Assembly: GCA_008729055.1 (NCBI GenBank)
Contig: SDUX01000011.1
Coordinates: 186,001-250,000, forward strand
Reading direction: 5' to 3'
DNA length: 64,000 bases
Source of the DNA: Pyropia haitanensis
Taxonomy: Eukaryota; Rhodophyta; Bangiophyceae; Bangiales; Bangiaceae
Below the pieces are notes generated by a model, which worked only from the letters and a program-made list of their open reading frames with translations, had not been told where the DNA came from and did no database searches. This document shows positions 46,121-55,737 of this stretch, in pieces (position 1 is the stretch's first letter; each line of letters opens with the position of its first letter). The position numbers and the translations under genes are program-made.

Positions 46121-47847
46121 ATGCGGGGCGTGCGGCCCGCGGCGCTGGTCGCCGCCCTCACCGCCGGCACCGGCTACACCCTGTATGGGCGGCCCGCCAA
46201 GAAGGACCGCGCGACGCCGCCGCCGCCAGACGCGTCTGCCGCCGCCGCCGCCGCCGACACGGAGCACATTGTCAACTGGTCCAACACGCACGCGGTGACG
46301 CTGCCCGCGGCGGCGTACGCGCAGCCCGCGTCGCTGGCGGACCTCGCCACCACCGTCTCCGCCGCGGCCGCGCGGGGCGCGCCGCTGCGGCCCGTCGGGT
46401 CGGCGCTGTCGCCCAACGCGCTCGGCCTGTCTGCCCGCGGCATGGTCAACGTTGGCCTCATGGACGAGGTGCTGTCGGTCGACGCGGCGACGCGGACGGC
46501 CACCATCCAGGCGGGCGCCCGCGTCGCGGACGTGGTGCCCGCCCTCCGCGCGCACGGCATGACGCTGCCCGTGTACGCGTCCATCTCGGAGCAGCAGCTG
46601 GGCGGCCTGACGCAGGTGGGCGCCCACGGCAGCGGCGCGACGGTGCCGCCGTCGGATGAGGCGGTGGTGGGCATGACGCTCGTGACGCCCGCCGGGGGGG
46701 TCACCCGCCTGACCACCGACGACGCGGACGGGGGTGCCCGCCTGCGGCTGTCGCGCGTCGGCCTCGGCGCGGTGGGGGTGGTGGCCGAGCTGACCCTCCG
46801 CGTCGTGGACGACCACCGGCTGGTGGAGCGGTCGTGGGTGGAGGGCCGCGACGCGGTCGCCGCGGCGCACGTGGACCGCCTGCGCGCGCACAAGTACGTG
46901 CGGTACATGTGGATCCCGCACACGGACGCGGTGGTGGTGGTCACCGCCGACGTGGTGCCGCCGGGCGTGTCGGACGAGGAGGCGCTGGAAGGGGCGGGGG
47001 GGGCCCCGCGGGCACCCCCGACAGCCGCCTCGCGCCCGCCCGGGCGCTGCTCACCGAGGCGCTCGCGTCGCGGGGGCGGTCGTCGCCGACCGCGGCGGAT
47101 ATCGCCGGCCTGGGCTGGACGGAGCTCCGCGACGAGCTCCTCGCGCTGGACCCGCTGGAGCCGCGCTGGGTCGCCCGCGTCAACGCTGCCGAGGCGGCCT
47201 ACTGGGCGGCCGCGGCGGGCGCGCGCGTCGGCCCCGTCCACACCATCCTCGGCTTTGACTGTGGGGGGGAGCAGTGGGTGTCAGAGGTGGCCCTGCCGGT
47301 GCCCGCCGACAAGCCGACCGCGGACGTGGCGTTTGTGCGGGACGTGCTAGACCAGATCGAGGCGGACGCCATCCCGGCGCACGCGCCGATTGAGCAGCGG
47401 TGGAGCGCGGGGAGCAGCTCGCCCATGTCACCCGTCGCGGGGCCGCCCGACAGCCTCCACACCTGGGTGGGCATCATCATGTACCTTCCCGCCCGGCTGG
47501 GGGATGGCGGCGGCGGCGCCTCGGCGGGTGGTGGCCCCTCCCGCGCGGCCGTCACTGCCGCGTTTGCGGCGTACAAGCGGGCGCTCGCGGAGCGCCACTG
47601 GGCGCGCTACGGCGCGGTGGAGCACTGGGCCAAGGTGGAGCTCCCCGCGGATGAGGCGGACGCGGCCGCCCTGCAGGCACGGGTCCGCCGCCGCTTCCCC
47701 GTCGCGGCGTTTACCGCGCTGCGGGACGAGGTGGACCCGGCGCGGCTGCTGTCCAGCCCGCTGCTCGACGCGATTTTCGGGGAAGCCGAGGGGAGGCGGC
47801 CGTCGCCGGCGGCGACGGCGAAAGAGCAGCGCAAGGTTGGAGGCTAG
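46121..47847 (+). CDS. GLDH: L-galactono-1,4-lactone dehydrogenase, one frame break in a G run
   Basis: GLDH oxidises L-galactono-1,4-lactone to ascorbate, passing electrons to cytochrome c in the mitochondrial inner membrane, the last step of the plant-type vitamin C pathway. The ATG at 46121 opens a short Arg/Ala leader with a hydrophobic stretch (ALVAALTAGTGYTLYG) that fits mitochondrial import. The FAD-binding domain follows: NWSNTHAV (about residue 52), RPVGSALSPNALGLS (about 90), MVNVGLMDEVLSVD and the signature QVGAHGSGA (about 165-173), then GVVAELTLRVV. The substrate-binding half reads YVRYMWIPHTDAVVVV and, after the break, GLGWTELRDELLALDPL, FDCGGEQWVSEVALP and HWAKVEL. The break is in the G9 tract at about 46996-47004, one base short of in-frame; both sides are full-length homologous sequence. 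With that base the length would be about 575 residues, normal for the family. Confidence 0.92.
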
Positions 47848-48398
47848 GGGTATGCCTTGGCGGGCGTCCTCGTGGACGTAAAGGAAAAGTACAGATGTAC
47901 TCGCGTGAGCGCGCCGTCCTCTGGTCACGCCCCGCGTATGGACTCACCACGCAGTGCCGCCCACGCAACGGAGGGGCTTCTTCTCTTGCCTGACACGCAG
48001 ACCCACTCGGCTCGACTGCACGGCTTGTCGTGCCTGGCTGATTGGCTGCCTTGGGTGGGAAGGAGAGGGGGGGACGACGCGGAAGGGACGGAAGGCCGCG
48101 CGCGAGTACTCCACAGTGTGCGTTCCTCGGTGTGTTTGTACGCGGGCTGGCGCACGTCGCCCTCTTTCGTGAAAACTTGTGTCATGCTCACACCAAGTAC
48201 ACTATTTACAGGATTATACGCAGTGTTCACATTGACCAACCGAGTGCTGTCACTCGCCACGTCGGTCCTGCATCTGGCGCGTGGCCGTCGCCGCGCGGTT
48301 CCGCAAGCCCCTCTCTCCCCCACCGTCCCATCCCGCCCGCCACCGCTGCTCTTCACACCTATCATTCCACTTCTGGTCCTCGCATCTACCTCTCCATT
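47848..48398. other. Intergenic, GLDH to TFB5
   Basis: About 550 bases lie between two rightward genes, with moderate GC in the middle and a CT-rich patch at 48305-48395 just before the TFB5 start. No other gene is seen. Confidence 0.5.
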
Positions 48399-48608
48399 AT
48401 GGTGGACGCCACTCACGGCGTGCTTGTCACGTGCGACGTTCCGGTCAAGCAGTTCCTCCTCAAGCTGGACAATGACCGCGCGCCCGACCGGTTCATTGTG
48501 GCCAAGCTGGACGACACCCACTTGTTCATCCACGCGTGGGCGGTAGATATGATCAAGGACCAGCTGGAGCGATTGTTCGCGGAAAACCAATACGAGTCGC
48601 TCAACTGA
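48399..48608 (+). CDS. TFB5: TFIIH subunit TFB5/TTDA (GTF2H5)
   Basis: A 69-residue single-exon protein matches the smallest core subunit of TFIIH, which stabilises the complex and stimulates the XPB-type helicase in transcription initiation and nucleotide-excision repair. It begins MVDATHGVLVTCDVPVKQFL, where GVL-x-x-CD-x-x-x-KQFLL is the family's opening strand and helix. It continues DRFIVAKLDDTHLFI (the conserved DDTH-hydrophobic strand) and ends in the amphipathic helix VDMIKDQLERLF. The length equals that of yeast and human homologues. The ATG at 48399 gives the standard N-terminus; the upstream open frame is not needed. Confidence 0.92.
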   Translation: MVDATHGVLVTCDVPVKQFLLKLDNDRAPDRFIVAKLDDTHLFIHAWAVDMIKDQLERLFAENQYESLN

Positions 48609-49599
48609 GATGGGAAAAAGCACGGCTTGTTGAGGTTGCCAGTCAAGCACAGAAGAGGGCTGAAAGGCCACCGGGGGGCTGCGTCCGCCAGCAGTGCGAT
48701 TGATTCCTGAGTCGTTCGTGGTGCGGTGGGGACAGGCACCGCGTCTGCCCGGCTCGACAGTTCTTCTGTTTCGTAACCACTAGATGGACACGGCTTGGTC
48801 TCAAGAAGGGCGCGGGCGCCCCTTGGCATCATAACTTTCTTGTGGTCCTACCGCGCCGTGTGCGGGACGCGAAGAAAAGCACGTCTAGCAACGTGAAAGC
48901 GTTGTGCTGAAATGACGATTTACGACTGCCACGTAGGACAGCGTTGGGGCCTGTGGGTGGCAGGGCAGACTGGCGTAGCGCTCTCACGAGGACGTGACTA
49001 TTACAGTCCTCCCAATTTTGTCCGATGTCATCAAAGTCAAGACTGGGTCTGATCAACTTTCTATTGGTCGATCGATTTTATCCGGCTGCACGGATGGCTG
49101 AGACGCAGTTGACCAGCCCTGGACCCGGCTCTTGACTTCGACCAGATCGGACAAAATTGAGAAGACAGCAATAAAGAGGGCCTTTTTCTCACATGTGAGA
49201 TGACAGATGGGGCCCGTGGCTGCCACGTAGAGGACAACTGGCAGCTTTAGCTTCACAAGCTAGTCATTTCCTTGTGGCCGATTCCCTCTAATGTTCATGG
49301 AGTATGTACTACGGCTGTAGAATGCCAGACTCTGGCAGTATCACTTGCGCCCGTCCTACACTCTTTTCAGAACGACAACGTCTTGGTTTCTCATCGGCAT
49401 GGTCTTCTACGAGTGCCGTCAAGTGTGACTATGCTTGCAGAGCTACACCTTGCAAGATCCAGCACCGCGCAGGTTCTCCGTACTAGACGTGCTGCACCGA
49501 CCAAGGTCTCTCTCGTGCACGAAGAGTCGTCGGGGTGCCGGCCTCGCACTGCTGCCTTCCCCCACCCATCTCCCCATCGGTCCCCCACCAAGCCCCCAC
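48609..49599. other. AT-richer intergenic stretch with foldback element
   Basis: This is the 3' flank between convergent TFB5 and LSG1 genes. GC content is visibly lower than in the flanking genes. It contains an imperfect inverted repeat at about 49013-49159; no gene is supported. Confidence 0.55.
49013..49159. mobile_element. Foldback (MITE-like) element
   Basis: Arms 49013-49041 and 49131-49159 are inverted copies (both begin CAATTTTGTCCGAT when read outward-in), identical at about 24 of 29 bases. Inner segments show further weak complementarity (ACTGGGTCTGATCAACT against the complement of CAGTTGACCAGCC). The spacer is AT-rich and non-coding. A non-autonomous transposon relic is inferred; no target-site duplication was established. 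Confidence 0.45.
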
Positions 49600-51786
49600 C
49601 TAGAGCCCAAACTCCTTCTTGGGTGCCGGAAGGTACGGTCGCGTCACCCGCGTGTAATGCGCGGCCGGGGCGGCGGAGCCCGCGGCGGCGGCCGCCGCGA
49701 CCATCCCCGGCAGCGGCCCCGCCCGGGGCACCGCCTTGGCTCCCGCCTTGCCCCGTTTCCGCCGCCCCCCCGTGCCCCGGACGTGGGCCCTGGAGCGCTC
49801 CGCCGCGGCAACCGCCGCCGCCTCGGCCGCTTCCCGCTCGCGGACCATGGAGCGGGCGGCCGCCGCCTCGGCCGCCGCCGCCGCCTCGTCCTGCCGGGCG
49901 GCGCGGGCGGCAAATTTGGCCGCCGCCGCGTCGTCCAGGCTCGCCTCGCCCTCGGCCTCGATGATGACGCCGCCCGGGCCGACGGCGGCGCCGTCGCCGC
50001 CTGGTGGGGGTGGCGGGTGCGCGTACCGCAGCCGCCCATTCACAAAGTCCTTGAGGATGAGCCGCGCGGACCGCTGCACGTCCGGCCGCCCGTGGTCGCT
50101 CATCATCCCCCGGGCGGTGGCGTGGGCGGAGAGCAGCTCGGGGGCAGAAGTGTAGGCGACCACCGCCCCCGTCGGCTCCCCGTCCTCCCCGCGGACGGGT
50201 ACCTCGGTCACGGCGGGCAGGCGGATGCCGTACATGGCGCTGAGGAGGGCAGCCGGCACGCGCGCGGCGATGAGGCTAATGGGCGCCGTCGCAGAGCCGC
50301 GGAGCTGGTCAATCGGCAGCACCCCCGCGACGACGAGGTCCGCCTTGGAGGCGGAAAAGTTTGGAAATACCAGCCCGGGGCAGTCGCACAGCGTCAGCGT
50401 CGGCGACATGGGCATGGTCTGGAAGTGCTTGGTCTTGCCGGGCGTCGCTGACACCGCCACGCGCTTGTCCGTGTGCGCCAGCAGCACGTTGGTGGTGGAC
50501 GACTTGCCGACGTTGGGGTAGCCGACCATGCCAACCACAATGTGCGGGGCGTCTGCAGGCCGAAGCGACTCAAAGAGCGCCGTGAGCCCGACCGCGTCAA
50601 GAATCTCAGAGCCGTCGAGCTCAGGGGGGGGCGGGGGGGGGGTGATGTCCTCGGCTGTGGGGCGCGCGAGGTCGGCCGAGGCCGTGGCTGGTGCCACCGC
50701 CGTGCCGCCCTCATCTGGCACGGTGGGCGGTTCCTCCATGGTCGCCCCTCCATCGCCGGCCGCAGATGCCTCCTCCTCACTGGCTGCAGGTGCCTCTTCC
50801 GTCCTGGCCTCCCCCCCCACTGGCGCGTCCTCCTCCTCCGACTCAGTCTCAGAACCCGAGCTAGCCGTGTCCGACCCATCCTCGCTCTCTTCGTCCGACG
50901 AAAAGCCATCCCCGTCTTCCTTCCCTTCCTCCTGCCCGTTGGGTTTGGCCGAAAAGAACACCGCGCGCAGCCCCCTGGACCGAAAGTGCGCCGCCCACCG
51001 CCGGCGCATCCCCTCGCTCAGGAGGTCCGCCTTGTTCAGCAGCACGAGGCTGCGCTTCCCGCTCTCCTCCACCACGTAGCGGTCCAGGTCGCGGCAGTAG
51101 TAGAGCTCTGGGTCCCGCGCGTCCACAATCTGGACCACCACATCGGACCGCTCGACGACCCGCCACAGCTGCCGCCACACCTGCAGGTTCTTCTCAAAAG
51201 GCGTCAGCGTCGTGCGCGCAAAGACCGCCCCGTCGGCCGCGTCACGCGGGCCACGACGGACGCCGGGGGCCACCAGCGGGGCGTCCCCAGCCAGCTGCTC
51301 CTCCACATCCGCCAGCGCGCGGCGCCAGGCGAGAAAGGCGGTGCGCTCCGAGCGGTCCAGGACGCCCTTGTCCATCGACGCCTTCCACGGTGGCCGCCGC
51401 GGCACGTGGAGCGCGCCCACCTCCACCACCCGCGTGTCGCGGTCGTCGACGCGGCGGCCGCCGCCGACGACCGGCTCCGCCGCGGGCCCGCCCCCCACGC
51501 CGGGGGTGATGACCACCGACTGGGCCACCTCCCGCGGCGCGTAGCGGTCTGCCACAAAGGACGTGTTGGTGAGCGCGGCGGTCTCCATCAGCTCGGACAG
51601 GTCCGACGCCTCGAGGACCGACTTTAGCGCGCCGCCCGCGCCGGCCGCCTCGGCGTGGCGGCCAGCGTCCGCCTCGGTGCGGCGGGCGGCGACGGCGTTG
51701 GCCTTGGCCTTCTTGACCAGCGACCGGCCGAGGCCGCCCATGGCGCCGTCGGCACCCGAGTTGGCCTTGCCAGCTTTGCGGCCCAT
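49600..51786 (-). CDS. LSG1: LSG1 large-subunit GTPase (circularly permuted)
   Basis: LSG1 is the cytoplasmic GTPase that releases the export adaptor NMD3 from pre-60S subunits. The 728-residue frame from the ATG at 51786 (MGRKAGKANSG) shows the permuted G-motif order. G4 is LLNKADLL (about residue 250) and G5 is FFSAK. A Ser/Glu/Asp-rich insert follows. G1 is GYPNVGKSSTTNVLL (about 420), a G2-region threonine lies in SATPGKTKHFQT, and G3 is LCDCPGLVFP (about 465). The upstream conserved block NLQVWRQLWRVVERSDVVVQIVDARDPELYY is diagnostic of the LSG1/NOG family. The C-terminus ends in a basic Ala/Arg helix and HYTRVTRPYLPAPKKEFGL, typical of LSG1. Upstream extension to 51870 has no ATG before 51786. 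The coding strand 5' of the start is CT-rich. Confidence 0.95.
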   Translation of the reverse strand: MGRKAGKANSGADGAMGGLGRSLVKKAKANAVAARRTEADAGRHAEAAGAGGALKSVLEASDLSELMETAALTNTSFVADRYAPREVAQSVVITPGVGGGPAAEPVVGGGRRVDDRDTRVVEVGALHVPRRPPWKASMDKGVLDRSERTAFLAWRRALADVEEQLAGDAPLVAPGVRRGPRDAADGAVFARTTLTPFEKNLQVWRQLWRVVERSDVVVQIVDARDPELYYCRDLDRYVVEESGKRSLVLLNKADLLSEGMRRRWAAHFRSRGLRAVFFSAKPNGQEEGKEDGDGFSSDEESEDGSDTASSGSETESEEEDAPVGGEARTEEAPAASEEEASAAGDGGATMEEPPTVPDEGGTAVAPATASADLARPTAEDITPPPPPPELDGSEILDAVGLTALFESLRPADAPHIVVGMVGYPNVGKSSTTNVLLAHTDKRVAVSATPGKTKHFQTMPMSPTLTLCDCPGLVFPNFSASKADLVVAGVLPIDQLRGSATAPISLIAARVPAALLSAMYGIRLPAVTEVPVRGEDGEPTGAVVAYTSAPELLSAHATARGMMSDHGRPDVQRSARLILKDFVNGRLRYAHPPPPPGGDGAAVGPGGVIIEAEGEASLDDAAAAKFAARAARQDEAAAAAEAAAARSMVREREAAEAAAVAAAERSRAHVRGTGGRRKRGKAGAKAVPRAGPLPGMVAAAAAAGSAAPAAHYTRVTRPYLPAPKKEFGL

Positions 51787-52232
51787 GCCGGCGGCCAGTG
51801 GGGGCCAGGCGGGGAATGCGGGGGGAGGGGGGGTTGAGCCAGTCAGGGAATAGGCGGTGAGGCACGGCACCGGGACGTTGCCCGCCCCGAGCAGCGGTAG
51901 GGTAGAGGAGAGAGGAAGAGCGACCCACGGACCGCCGAACCACAGGAGGCGTCCGCGGGAAGAGGAAGGGGTCGCTTCTCGAGCCAGCGCGGCCCGCGGC
52001 GGCCGTCACGACGTCACCCTGTTGCAAACCGGTAGCCACGTGGCATACAGGGTCGCACTTGATCTCGAAAAGAACGAAAAGTTTGAGCGTCGCCAGCGGG
52101 CACACTGCAAGTCCGTCTACAGCAAGACGCGTCCCGCCTCGACGATCCGAGAAACAGCAAGCAGCGCTCGTCGTCGATCCCCATCCGTCGACAAGGCAAG
52201 AGCTTAACCCCCCCGTCCCATGCCACCCCCGT
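51787..52232. other. Intergenic, LSG1 promoter and PAP 3' flank
   Basis: About 450 bases lie between two leftward genes; no gene is seen. The LSG1-proximal half is purine-rich on the plus strand (CT-rich on the coding strand). Confidence 0.5.
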
Positions 52233-53084
52233 TCAGTCCACACCCCCCACACCCCCCTCTCGCACCAGCACAAAAGCGCTGCCCTTGTTGCCCCGGCAGA
52301 TGCGCACCCCCCCCCCCACGTGCGTGACGTCGAGCCAGCCCGTCGCGATGCTGCCGAGCAGCTTGAACGGTACCGGGTACGGCACCCGCACCGTGCGGCC
52401 GCCCCAGACGCCCACCTCTGCCCACGCTTCGTCAAATTCAATAAACAGCCGACCATCGTCCACGTCCGAGATGGCCCCGCACACGTACAGCACGCCCCCC
52501 GGCCAGCGCACCTCGTTGACCAGGCGGCCGGTGGTGGTAGTGGTGGCTGTGGTGGTGCCGCCGCCGCCGCTGGAGGTGTCCTCCGCGCCGGTGCCCTCAC
52601 TGCCGATGCCGCCAGGGTCGTCAAAGGTCAGCTGCTGCGCCACATCCAGGGCGCCCACCCCCGTCACCGCCCGCTGGATGGGAGACGCGCTGCGAGGGCG
52701 GCTCGTGTACAGGAGGGACCAGCGGCCAGCAACGGCCGGGAAAAATGCGGCGCCCGAGGGGGGGGGGAACGCCTCGAGTGCCTCTACCAGGGCGGCCACC
52801 CGCTCCTGGGTGGCGGGAGGGAGCGCCCGCCCGCGGCCGCCGTCGGGTGGGGTGACGAGCTCCAGCAGCTCCGCCCGAGCATCCTCCGTCCGTAGGCCCG
52901 CCACGGGGGAAGGGGTGGAGGCGGCGGCTCGCACGAGGGCGCGACGCTGAGGAAGGGGAGAGGCGGGAAGGGGGTGAAGCACGAAGGGACGCTGCTCGGC
53001 AGGGAGACGGACGCGTGAGGCAGGTTGGCCACGTACCAGGGGCGTTGGGGCGAGAAAGGCGGCCAGAGGAGGAGGACGTGTCAT
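52233..53084 (-). CDS. Plastid lipid-associated protein (PAP/fibrillin)
   Basis: Fibrillins are lipocalin-like proteins of plastoglobules, thylakoids and stroma that bind lipids and quinones. The 283-residue protein starts at the ATG at 53084; the longer frame upstream begins at a non-ATG codon. Residues 1-55 are Arg/Ala/Pro-rich and acid-poor, a plausible transit peptide (MTRPPPLAAFLAPTPLV, ending near LVRAAAS). The domain begins with the helix TEDARAELLELV and the key strand AGRWSLLYTSRP (about residues 119-130). It continues RAVTGVGALDVAQQLTF, LVNEVRWPG and FDEAWAEVG, and closes with VRICRGNKGSAFVLVRE, the conserved PAP C-terminal motif. A Thr/Gly-rich loop of about 25 residues interrupts the barrel. 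Which fibrillin subgroup it belongs to cannot be told here. Confidence 0.88.
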   Translation of the reverse strand: MTRPPPLAAFLAPTPLVRGQPASRVRLPAEQRPFVLHPLPASPLPQRRALVRAAASTPSPVAGLRTEDARAELLELVTPPDGGRGRALPPATQERVAALVEALEAFPPPSGAAFFPAVAGRWSLLYTSRPRSASPIQRAVTGVGALDVAQQLTFDDPGGIGSEGTGAEDTSSGGGGTTTATTTTTGRLVNEVRWPGGVLYVCGAISDVDDGRLFIEFDEAWAEVGVWGGRTVRVPYPVPFKLLGSIATGWLDVTHVGGGVRICRGNKGSAFVLVREGGVGGVD

Positions 53085-53616
53085 GGTAAGAGACAGCTTG
53101 CGGCTACAACAACGAGGTAAGCAAAATGGGCGAGGAAGGACAAAGGACGGGAAGAACAAATGAGCCGACGCGCCAGAATGACCGAATGATGGTTGTAGCG
53201 TGCAGTGGAGCTCCCCAGTGAGGCTCGTGCATCATCACGAGATGTGAAAGTGCAATGTTTGAAACGTGAAAGGGCACTTGGTGTCACGTGGCAAGAAGTT
53301 GGCACGGATACTTCCTAAAACTAGCCAATGAATGGCCGCTCTGGAACCTACCGGTGGATCTTGTTTGTGTGAGTGGGGGGGCTTCTTCTTCTCTGCGCTT
53401 TTGCCCGTCGTCAACTGAGATGCGCCGCGCGGTGGGTGAGCCCCGAAAGGCGCGTCGCCTGTTGCGTGGCGTGGCGGCTAGATCAACCTCCGAGGTTGGT
53501 GGGCGCGAGCGGGGAGGCGGCGGGCTGCAGCGTGGTGTCCCTCCCCCACCCCCCCACCCCCCCCTCCTCTTCCCTCCCCTGGTGAAGGCGTCGCGGTTGC
53601 CACGTAGATCGCAACC
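53085..53616. other. Divergent promoter region, PAP/Sey1-like GTPase
   Basis: About 530 bases separate divergent starts, with an AT-richer centre (53170-53340). The coding-strand leader of each gene is pyrimidine-rich. Confidence 0.5.
53538..53580 (+). promoter_or_regulatory. CT-rich tract upstream of Sey1-like start
   Basis: A C/T-only tract lies about 40 bases before the ATG at 53617, of the same kind as those before other genes in the window. Confidence 0.4.
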
Positions 53617-55272
53617 ATGCCGGACGTTGTGCAGGTTATCGATGGCGAGGGCCAGATGATCGACGCGACAGCCTGGTTTGACGACGCGGCGGAGCAGAGC
53701 ACGGACCCGCCGACGGTGGTGGCCATCCTGGGCGCGCAGGGGTCTGGCAAGTCCACCCTCCTGAATGCCCTATTTGGCACGTCCTTTGCGGTAGGCGATG
53801 TTGGCGCCATTGGCGAGGCCACCACCGCGGGCGTGGCGGCCGCGCGGGCCGCCAGCGACGACCGGGTGCTGGTGCTGGACGTGGAGGGCGCCGACGCCCG
53901 CTCCCGCGGCACCGCCGGCCGTGCGTTTGCGAGCCGGTGTGCCGCGTTTGCCGCCGCGCTAGCCGACGTGGTGCTGCTCAACCTGTGGTACCACGACGTG
54001 GGCCGGGTGGAGGCGTCCAGCTACGCCCTGCTCAAGACACTTTTCACCGAGGTGGCCAAGAACGTGGCCAGCGGCGGGGACTTTCGGGTGGCGGTCGTCT
54101 TTGTTATTCGGGATGTGGAGCCGGGGGTGGACACGGACGACCTGCGTGACCTGCTCGTCGCGGACGCGATGGACCTGTGGGACGGGTTGAAGCTGGATGA
54201 CGCGGGGCCGATGCAGCTGGAGGACCATGTGGACTTTTCGGTCGTGCCGCTGCCCCACAAGAAGCACCAGGCGGAAGAGTTTGACGCGGCCACCGCCGCG
54301 TTTGCCGACCGGCTGGTCAATCCCGACGGCGACGGCTACCTGTCCAAGCCCGAGTACAACAAAAACGTGCCGGCCGATGGGTTTGCCACGTTTAGCCGCT
54401 CACTGTGGGATGCGTCGTACGCGGACTCGCACACCGCGGACCGGGAGGCGGGCGGCGATGATGTCGTGGCCGATGGCGACGGCGGCATGCTCGAAGCGAC
54501 CTTCCGCTGCGACGAACTCTTCTCAGAGGTGCTCCAGTCAGCCTCACGGGAGGTGTCGGAGCTGTCTCGGATGCTGGACGCAGGCGAGAAAATCCCTGCG
54601 CTGGGCACCAAACTGCAGGAGCTGATGACACACGCGGGCGAGATTTACGACGCCGGCACCGCGGCGTACGTGGATGCGCCCGTACATGCCCGCAAGCGGC
54701 GGGAGCTCGAGGCGGTTGTTGACACGATGGCGCACACCGTCTTTGTGAAGCAGCTTCAGGCGATTCGGGAGAGCAGCCTCGCCGCGTTCAAGACGACGCT
54801 CGCGTCGGACGATATGCCCCCAGACTTTGCCTTCTTCTCTGCCGACAGCCAGTTTGTGCGCGAAGCAGAGACCGCCAAGGTGTCGACGACTGGCTGGACG
54901 TACTCCACAGAGCGGAGCGACCTGCAAGGCTTGATGCAGGAGATCACAGCGCAGCGGCGACGACTGACGGGCGCCAAGGCCGCGGCGCAGCAGCAGCAGG
55001 CGAGCGCGATGCAGTACCTGCAGATGCAGCAAGCCCAAATGCAGGCGCTCCAGCAGCAGCAGTTTGGTGGTGGCATTGGTCAGTGGAACGTGAATGCCGC
55101 GTACCGGCCTCCGGACACGAATGTGAATGTGGCGCTGGGCTACGCGGCGGGCAAGACGAACCTGCAGGTGAACATGGTGCCCGACGAGAGCAGCTCGCTT
55201 GCGGGGCCCAACGGGTTCACGGCGGGCATCACGCCGGCCAACCTGGGCTTGTCTTTCAATGTGAACATGTAG
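53617..55272 (+). CDS. Sey1/RHD3-type dynamin-like GTPase without membrane hairpin
   Basis: Sey1/RHD3/atlastin GTPases fuse ER tubules. This 551-residue single-exon protein has a clear GTPase domain: P-loop GAQGSGKS (residues 39-46) followed by TLLNALFGT; switch threonines near 69-70; G3 DVEG (88-91) in VLVLDVEGADARSRGT; LNLWYHDVGR; LLKTLFTEV; and the RD-type G4 FVIRD (162-166). A helical middle region follows (DELFSEVLQSASREVSELSRML, KLQELMTHAGEIYD). Canonical members have about 750-850 residues with two C-terminal transmembrane segments. Here those are absent. The protein instead ends with a Gln-rich helix (about 54985-55065) and a strand-rich tail with alternating NVNVALGY and LQVNMV. It may be a soluble paralogue or act through a partner. 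The start follows a CT-rich tract and fits the family N-terminus. Confidence 0.88.
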   Translation: MPDVVQVIDGEGQMIDATAWFDDAAEQSTDPPTVVAILGAQGSGKSTLLNALFGTSFAVGDVGAIGEATTAGVAAARAASDDRVLVLDVEGADARSRGTAGRAFASRCAAFAAALADVVLLNLWYHDVGRVEASSYALLKTLFTEVAKNVASGGDFRVAVVFVIRDVEPGVDTDDLRDLLVADAMDLWDGLKLDDAGPMQLEDHVDFSVVPLPHKKHQAEEFDAATAAFADRLVNPDGDGYLSKPEYNKNVPADGFATFSRSLWDASYADSHTADREAGGDDVVADGDGGMLEATFRCDELFSEVLQSASREVSELSRMLDAGEKIPALGTKLQELMTHAGEIYDAGTAAYVDAPVHARKRRELEAVVDTMAHTVFVKQLQAIRESSLAAFKTTLASDDMPPDFAFFSADSQFVREAETAKVSTTGWTYSTERSDLQGLMQEITAQRRRLTGAKAAAQQQQASAMQYLQMQQAQMQALQQQQFGGGIGQWNVNAAYRPPDTNVNVALGYAAGKTNLQVNMVPDESSSLAGPNGFTAGITPANLGLSFNVNM

Positions 55273-55737
55273 AGGGCGGCGGGCGGGGCCTCGGCGGGTC
55301 GCCAACGTGTGTTTGGGGTGGGCGCGTGGTATGTGGGGTGGCGGGAGGCGTCTGTTGCTTAGGCGTGATCAATTCATTTGTCGCGTGCGTCCTCGTCCTG
55401 ATCACGCATGTCGCCCGGCGCTCGCTCATCACACGTATTGTTCGGCGTTCGCCTTGCGCGTTGCGTGGAATTGGGCCGCATGGCGTTCTGGTGAGCTGTT
55501 CGATTGTTGCTGCTTCAGAGTGATTGGTCACTCTGTGCAGTGTGCGTCTCCGTCGCCCACTTGAGGCTACTCGTGACAGGACGTAGCAGCCTCGAAGCAA
55601 GATGGTGCAAGCGCTTGAACACGTTTTTATACAAATGCAAAACCAGCTGTCCAGCCGCGAAATAGCACGGCGCTCAGCACCTTCTAGAGCCTAGAACAGT
55701 AGGCCAGCGGGAAAGATAGAGGGAGCAGCAAGCACCT
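55273..55737. other. Intergenic, 3' flanks of convergent genes
   Basis: About 460 bases of lower-GC sequence lie between two stop codons. TTTTTATACAAATG at 55625-55637 is AT-rich, but I cannot assign a polyadenylation site. No gene is seen. Confidence 0.5.
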
